Shown piece by piece: positions 6,250-8,985 of a stretch of 8,985 nucleotides of DNA; position 1 is the first letter of the stretch; every line of letters starts with the position of its first letter. The stretch is from Nitrososphaerota archaeon (lineage in GTDB: Archaea > Thermoproteota > Nitrososphaeria > Nitrososphaerales > Nitrosopumilaceae). The position numbers were made by a program, and so were the translations under genes. Below the pieces are notes generated by a model. It saw only the letters and a program-made list of their open reading frames with translations. It was not told the origin of the DNA and made no database searches. Location of the stretch: positions 1 to 8,985 of the forward strand of contig JAGWGO010000040.1 in NCBI GenBank assembly GCA_028867395.1, read 5' to 3'.

Positions 6250-8055
6250 TTGAGTAAGACAAGCCTTTCTCAGTCCAAGCCTGACAATTCACCGAAACCC
6301 AAGATACAGTGGGGTCGCCTAGAGGAGGCTGAAAAATTTGCAGAGATGGTTAAGCTCTTCAGACAGGGCAAGCTTAGTCGCGATGACTTGCGCAGATTCA
6401 GGCTTCAGCATGGCGCATACGGTAGTAGAATGACTGATGATTATAGTATGATACGTATCAAGATTCCAGCCGGTGAAGTTTATCCAGAGCAGCTAGAAAA
6501 GATTGCAGAGCTGAGTGAATCATTCTCAATTGGAAACGCACATGTTTCTACAAGACAAAACTTTCAGCTACACTGGGTAGCACTCGAAGATGTCTCTGAG
6601 GTTATGCGAGGACTGGCAGAAATTGGACTGACTTCAAGAGAAGCATGTGGAAACTCTGTGAGAAATGTAATGTGCAGTCCACTTGCAGGTGTCTGTTCTG
6701 GTGAGGTATTTGATCCAACTCCGTATGCATTGTCTACTGCAAAGTTCCTACTTAGGAATGTCATGAATCAGTCGTTACCAAGAAAATTCAAGATAAACTA
6801 TACTTGCTGTGAAAAACATGGAATGGCAAGAATTGTAGACATTGGTCTGATACCCAAGAGTGAGGAGATTAACGGAAAATTACAAAATGGATTCAAGATC
6901 TTCCTTGGGGGAGGTCTAGGTGCCCAGTCGTTTGTAGGCCACCAACTTGAAGATTTTACTCCAGAAGAAGATGTATTGTATACGATAATTGCAGTAATTC
7001 GAGTTTATGACAGGATGGGTAACCGTGAAAACATGGCAAGAAACAGAATGAGATATCTTGTGAATGAATTCGGATGGGAAAAATTCCAAAACATTGTGCT
7101 AAAAGAAAGGATGATGGTAAAGCTAACCCAATCCGTTGTTGTAAAACTTGATCTTGACAAGACTCCTGAAGTACTACGAAAGGTTTCAATAAGTTCTGAG
7201 CTTCCGTCTCCTCCACAAGGACTGTCCAGGTGGATAAAAAGCAACACGATGAAGCAAAAGCAACAAGGTTACAGTACTGCCTTCATCACTCTGGAATCTG
7301 GAGATATCACTGCAAGCCAACTACGAGCGGTTGCAGACATGGCGCAAGAGTTTTCTGCGGAGGGAAGAGTGAGAACTGGATTTGCGCAAGATATTGTCTT
7401 TAGATGGGTGCGTGATGAAGATCTTCCAAAGCTTTATGCTAGATTGTTGGAAGTTGGACTTGCAAATCCAGGTGCCCTGACGATGGCATCCGTTGTAGGA
7501 TGTTCTGGAACCACGTCATGTAACTTGGCACTGACCAACTCTCACAGACTTGCAAAAGAGGTTCAAAGAAAGTTCCTCGAGATGAATCTTGACGAAGACG
7601 ATGACCTACGAGATTCTACAATTAAGATAAGCGGCTGTCCAAACTCTTGTGGTCAACACGAGATAGCAACAATCGGTTTTTACGGTGGCGGCGGACGAGT
7701 TGGAAAAGACATGTATCCGTTGTATACTATGTTGTTGGGCGGAAGAGCAGATGAGAATTCCATGCTTGGCATAACGACCACAAAGGTTCCAGCAAAGCGT
7801 GTCATCCCAGTAATTCTAAAAGTGATAGAAATTTTCAAGTCGGAAAAAAGGTCTGGTGAGACTTTGAATTCTTGGATAGACAGAGTAGCAGGTGGAAATG
7901 GAACTCAAAAAGTTAAATCGATTAACGATATCAAGGAATTGCTCAAACCTGTTGTGGCGCCCCCCACTGTTGAACAGGATATGGACTTTTACGTTGACTA
8001 TGGAAATGATGGTAGCTACCATGCTAGAACTGGAAGGGGCGAATGTGCCGCTTGA
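6250..8055 (+). CDS. Ferredoxin-type assimilatory sulfite (or nitrite) reductase, siroheme/4Fe-4S
   Basis: A 601-residue siroheme hemoprotein (617 if GTG 6202 were used) performing six-electron reduction, most likely sulfite to sulfide. It shows the two-repeat family layout. Substrate-site residues are visible: R102 in STRQNFQ, R138 in NSVRNV, and K179 and K181 in LPRKFK. Sulfite reductases have Lys-Phe-Lys here, whereas plant nitrite reductase has Lys-Trp-Asn, so sulfite is favoured. The cluster/siroheme ligands are complete: C418 and C424 in CSGTTSC, and C463 and C467 in GCPNSCGQ. The tail ends GRGECAA, with a cysteine three residues from the end. TTG 6250 is preferred because a strong box A lies just upstream of it and inside the longer reading. 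The stop overlaps the start of the downstream rhodanese, so they form one operon. Electron donor is probably ferredoxin; no flavoprotein subunit is nearby. Confidence 0.93.
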   Translation: MSKTSLSQSKPDNSPKPKIQWGRLEEAEKFAEMVKLFRQGKLSRDDLRRFRLQHGAYGSRMTDDYSMIRIKIPAGEVYPEQLEKIAELSESFSIGNAHVSTRQNFQLHWVALEDVSEVMRGLAEIGLTSREACGNSVRNVMCSPLAGVCSGEVFDPTPYALSTAKFLLRNVMNQSLPRKFKINYTCCEKHGMARIVDIGLIPKSEEINGKLQNGFKIFLGGGLGAQSFVGHQLEDFTPEEDVLYTIIAVIRVYDRMGNRENMARNRMRYLVNEFGWEKFQNIVLKERMMVKLTQSVVVKLDLDKTPEVLRKVSISSELPSPPQGLSRWIKSNTMKQKQQGYSTAFITLESGDITASQLRAVADMAQEFSAEGRVRTGFAQDIVFRWVRDEDLPKLYARLLEVGLANPGALTMASVVGCSGTTSCNLALTNSHRLAKEVQRKFLEMNLDEDDDLRDSTIKISGCPNSCGQHEIATIGFYGGGGRVGKDMYPLYTMLLGGRADENSMLGITTTKVPAKRVIPVILKVIEIFKSEKRSGETLNSWIDRVAGGNGTQKVKSINDIKELLKPVVAPPTVEQDMDFYVDYGNDGSYHARTGRGECAA

Positions 8056-8852
8056 GCAAAGAAAAGACAACAAGAATTACAGTTAATGCCGATACGTTAC
8101 GATCGGAGATTAGGGACAAGAGCGTCAAGGTACTTGACATAAGAAAAGAAGACGATTACAAGCAAGGGCATATTCCGGGCGCAATTAATTTTCCACTGTC
8201 TATATTACTTGCCGATGACTCTCCAGACAAGGTCCTACAATACACTGAATCTTTTGGAATCAATGATGAGACCTCAGTTGTAGTATATGATGACACATTT
8301 GGTGCTCTGGCATCACGTGTGGCATGGACACTCCAGTATATCGGACACGAGGATGTCTCCCTTCTTGACATCACATATGGTTCTTGGAAAAAACTTGGGC
8401 TTGAAACGAGTCTAGAGGTTCCTTCTACTAGTAAAAAGGAACACTCCATAAAATTGCAGCCGCAAATTCTTGCCACGGCGGATTATTTGATGCCTGCAAA
8501 AGAGAAAGGCGCTGTCTTGATGGACAACAGAGAGAGACTGAACTTTCTTGAAAACCATATCCCGGGAGCAATCAATATTCCATATAGAATGCTTGCTTCT
8601 TCCGAAAACATACTGCGACCAAAAGATGAATTGAAACGAATGCTGCAAAACAGGAGCATCTTATCTGATTCTGAGGTAATCACGTATTGTGGAAGCGTGG
8701 GAACTCTATCAGGACTTGGATATTATGCACTCAAGTCGATTGGAATACCAAATGTGAAACTCTACGTCCGCTCATTTAAAGAATGGAAGTCTCTTGAAAA
8801 ACCAATAGAGAAACAACAAGACGCAAACTATTGGGACCTTTCAGCAGAATAG
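8043..8852 (+). CDS. Tandem-rhodanese sulfurtransferase (thiosulfate/mercaptopyruvate type)
   Basis: A protein of about 266-269 residues with two rhodanese domains. Domain one (about 12-125) has VLDIRKEDDYKQGHIPGAIN but Asp (YDDTFGALA) where a catalytic loop would start, so it is the usual inactive half. Domain two (about 140-255) has LMDNRE, NHIPGAINIP and the active loop YCGSVGTLSG with C216 (numbering from ATG 8043). The CGSVGT loop is nearer to the CGSGVT of mercaptopyruvate sulfurtransferases than to the CRKGVT of thiosulfate enzymes. Two starts compete: ATG 8043 overlaps the reductase by 13 bp, and TTG 8052 forms a TTGA stop-start overlap; GGAAGGGG at 8032-8039 could serve either. The tight coupling to sulfite reductase suggests handling of sulfane sulfur made from sulfide or sulfite, which is inference. 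Confidence 0.92.
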   Translation: MCRLSKEKTTRITVNADTLRSEIRDKSVKVLDIRKEDDYKQGHIPGAINFPLSILLADDSPDKVLQYTESFGINDETSVVVYDDTFGALASRVAWTLQYIGHEDVSLLDITYGSWKKLGLETSLEVPSTSKKEHSIKLQPQILATADYLMPAKEKGAVLMDNRERLNFLENHIPGAINIPYRMLASSENILRPKDELKRMLQNRSILSDSEVITYCGSVGTLSGLGYYALKSIGIPNVKLYVRSFKEWKSLEKPIEKQQDANYWDLSAE

Positions 8853-8857
8853 AATTT

Positions 8858-8985
8858 TTACGTGTTCTGTGCAGTCTCGTTTCTTAGCTTCTTTGTAGTA
8901 GAACTTTCAATGTGATCAAAGAGGTCTATCATTCTCTGCTTGTTTGACTGGAGATATTCATAACCCTTGTCAGCAAGTCTGATTC
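8858..8985 (-). CDS. 3' end of a leftward gene, perhaps a winged-helix regulator (5' outside window)
   Basis: On the minus strand an open frame enters at the right edge and ends with TAA at 8858-8860, giving 41 visible residues. It reads IRLADKGYEYLQSNKQRMID, then LFDHIESSTTKKLRNE and a short polar end. 'L-x-DKGYEYLQ' resembles the wing-to-last-helix transition of MarR/PadR-like winged-helix proteins (often LTxxGxxYL), followed by an amphipathic helix that could dimerise. The visible part is too short for a firm family call. It converges on the rhodanese gene with 5 bp between the stops. Confidence 0.55.
   Translation of the reverse strand, partial: IRLADKGYEYLQSNKQRMIDLFDHIESSTTKKLRNETAQNT

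Noticed and set aside
7816..8073. Antisense open frames within the sulfite reductase and rhodanese genes (for example 85 codons at 7816-8073 minus).
   Set aside because: They sit opposite strongly conserved catalytic coding sequence and show no domain or start signal of their own.
1107..8852. A mobile or defence island.
   Set aside because: No transposase, integrase, toxin-antitoxin, nuclease or repeat boundaries were found; the genes are housekeeping metabolism in archaeal style throughout.
8850..8860. T-rich run between the rhodanese and the right-edge gene as a terminator.
   Set aside because: Only five consecutive T residues and shared by two convergent stops; too weak to call as a terminator.

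Overview
The window looks like a chromosomal segment of an ammonia-oxidising archaeon (Nitrososphaerota/Thaumarchaeota, probably the low-to-moderate GC Nitrosopumilales side). I infer this from archaeal-type proteins (archaeal Thi4, archaeal/bacterial-type Ino1, an archaeal family I recall as DUF6775), frequent GTG/TTG starts, and a repeated arrangement in which an archaeal TATA box (box A) lies about 24-34 bp upstream of the start codon, as expected for leaderless mRNAs. No tRNA, rRNA, CRISPR array, insertion sequence or phage gene was seen.

Layout. 2-655 (+) is the 3' part of a PHP-domain metal-dependent phosphoesterase. 656-1106 holds no intact gene, but 683-1001 reads as a small protein gene broken by two apparent one-base deletions. 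1107-2364 (+) is a TusA-like sulfur carrier followed 6 bp later by a CysM-type cysteine synthase. Running the other way are trxB (thioredoxin reductase, 2365-3333), a DUF6775-like putative metalloprotein (3380-4138), thi4 (thiazole synthase, 4165-4980) and ino1 (inositol-phosphate synthase, 5048-6064). A divergent promoter region (6065-6249) separates ino1 from a rightward pair: a sulfite/nitrite reductase family hemoprotein (to 8055) overlapping a tandem-rhodanese sulfurtransferase (to 8852). The last 128 bp carry the 3' end of a leftward gene, perhaps a winged-helix protein.

Theme. Much of the window concerns sulfur. The sulfite reductase (with the Lys-Phe-Lys substrate signature of sulfite rather than nitrite reductases) would make sulfide. 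The rhodanese and TusA-like protein can carry sulfane sulfur. CysM would fix sulfur into cysteine, with an Arg placed as in O-phosphoserine-using CysM. TrxB supplies thiol reducing power. Thi4 consumes sulfur for the thiamine thiazole, and here carries Cys at the position that decides between the suicidal (Cys) and catalytic sulfide-using (His) mechanism. Ino1 (inositol lipid head groups) and the PHP protein are not obviously part of this theme.

Oddities: the broken small gene and the TusA start together give three apparent single-base frame breaks within about 430 bp, so local decay or sequence error should be considered. The TusA-CysM pairing lacks any visible CysO or JAMM protease, and the DUF6775-like protein sits directly behind thi4.
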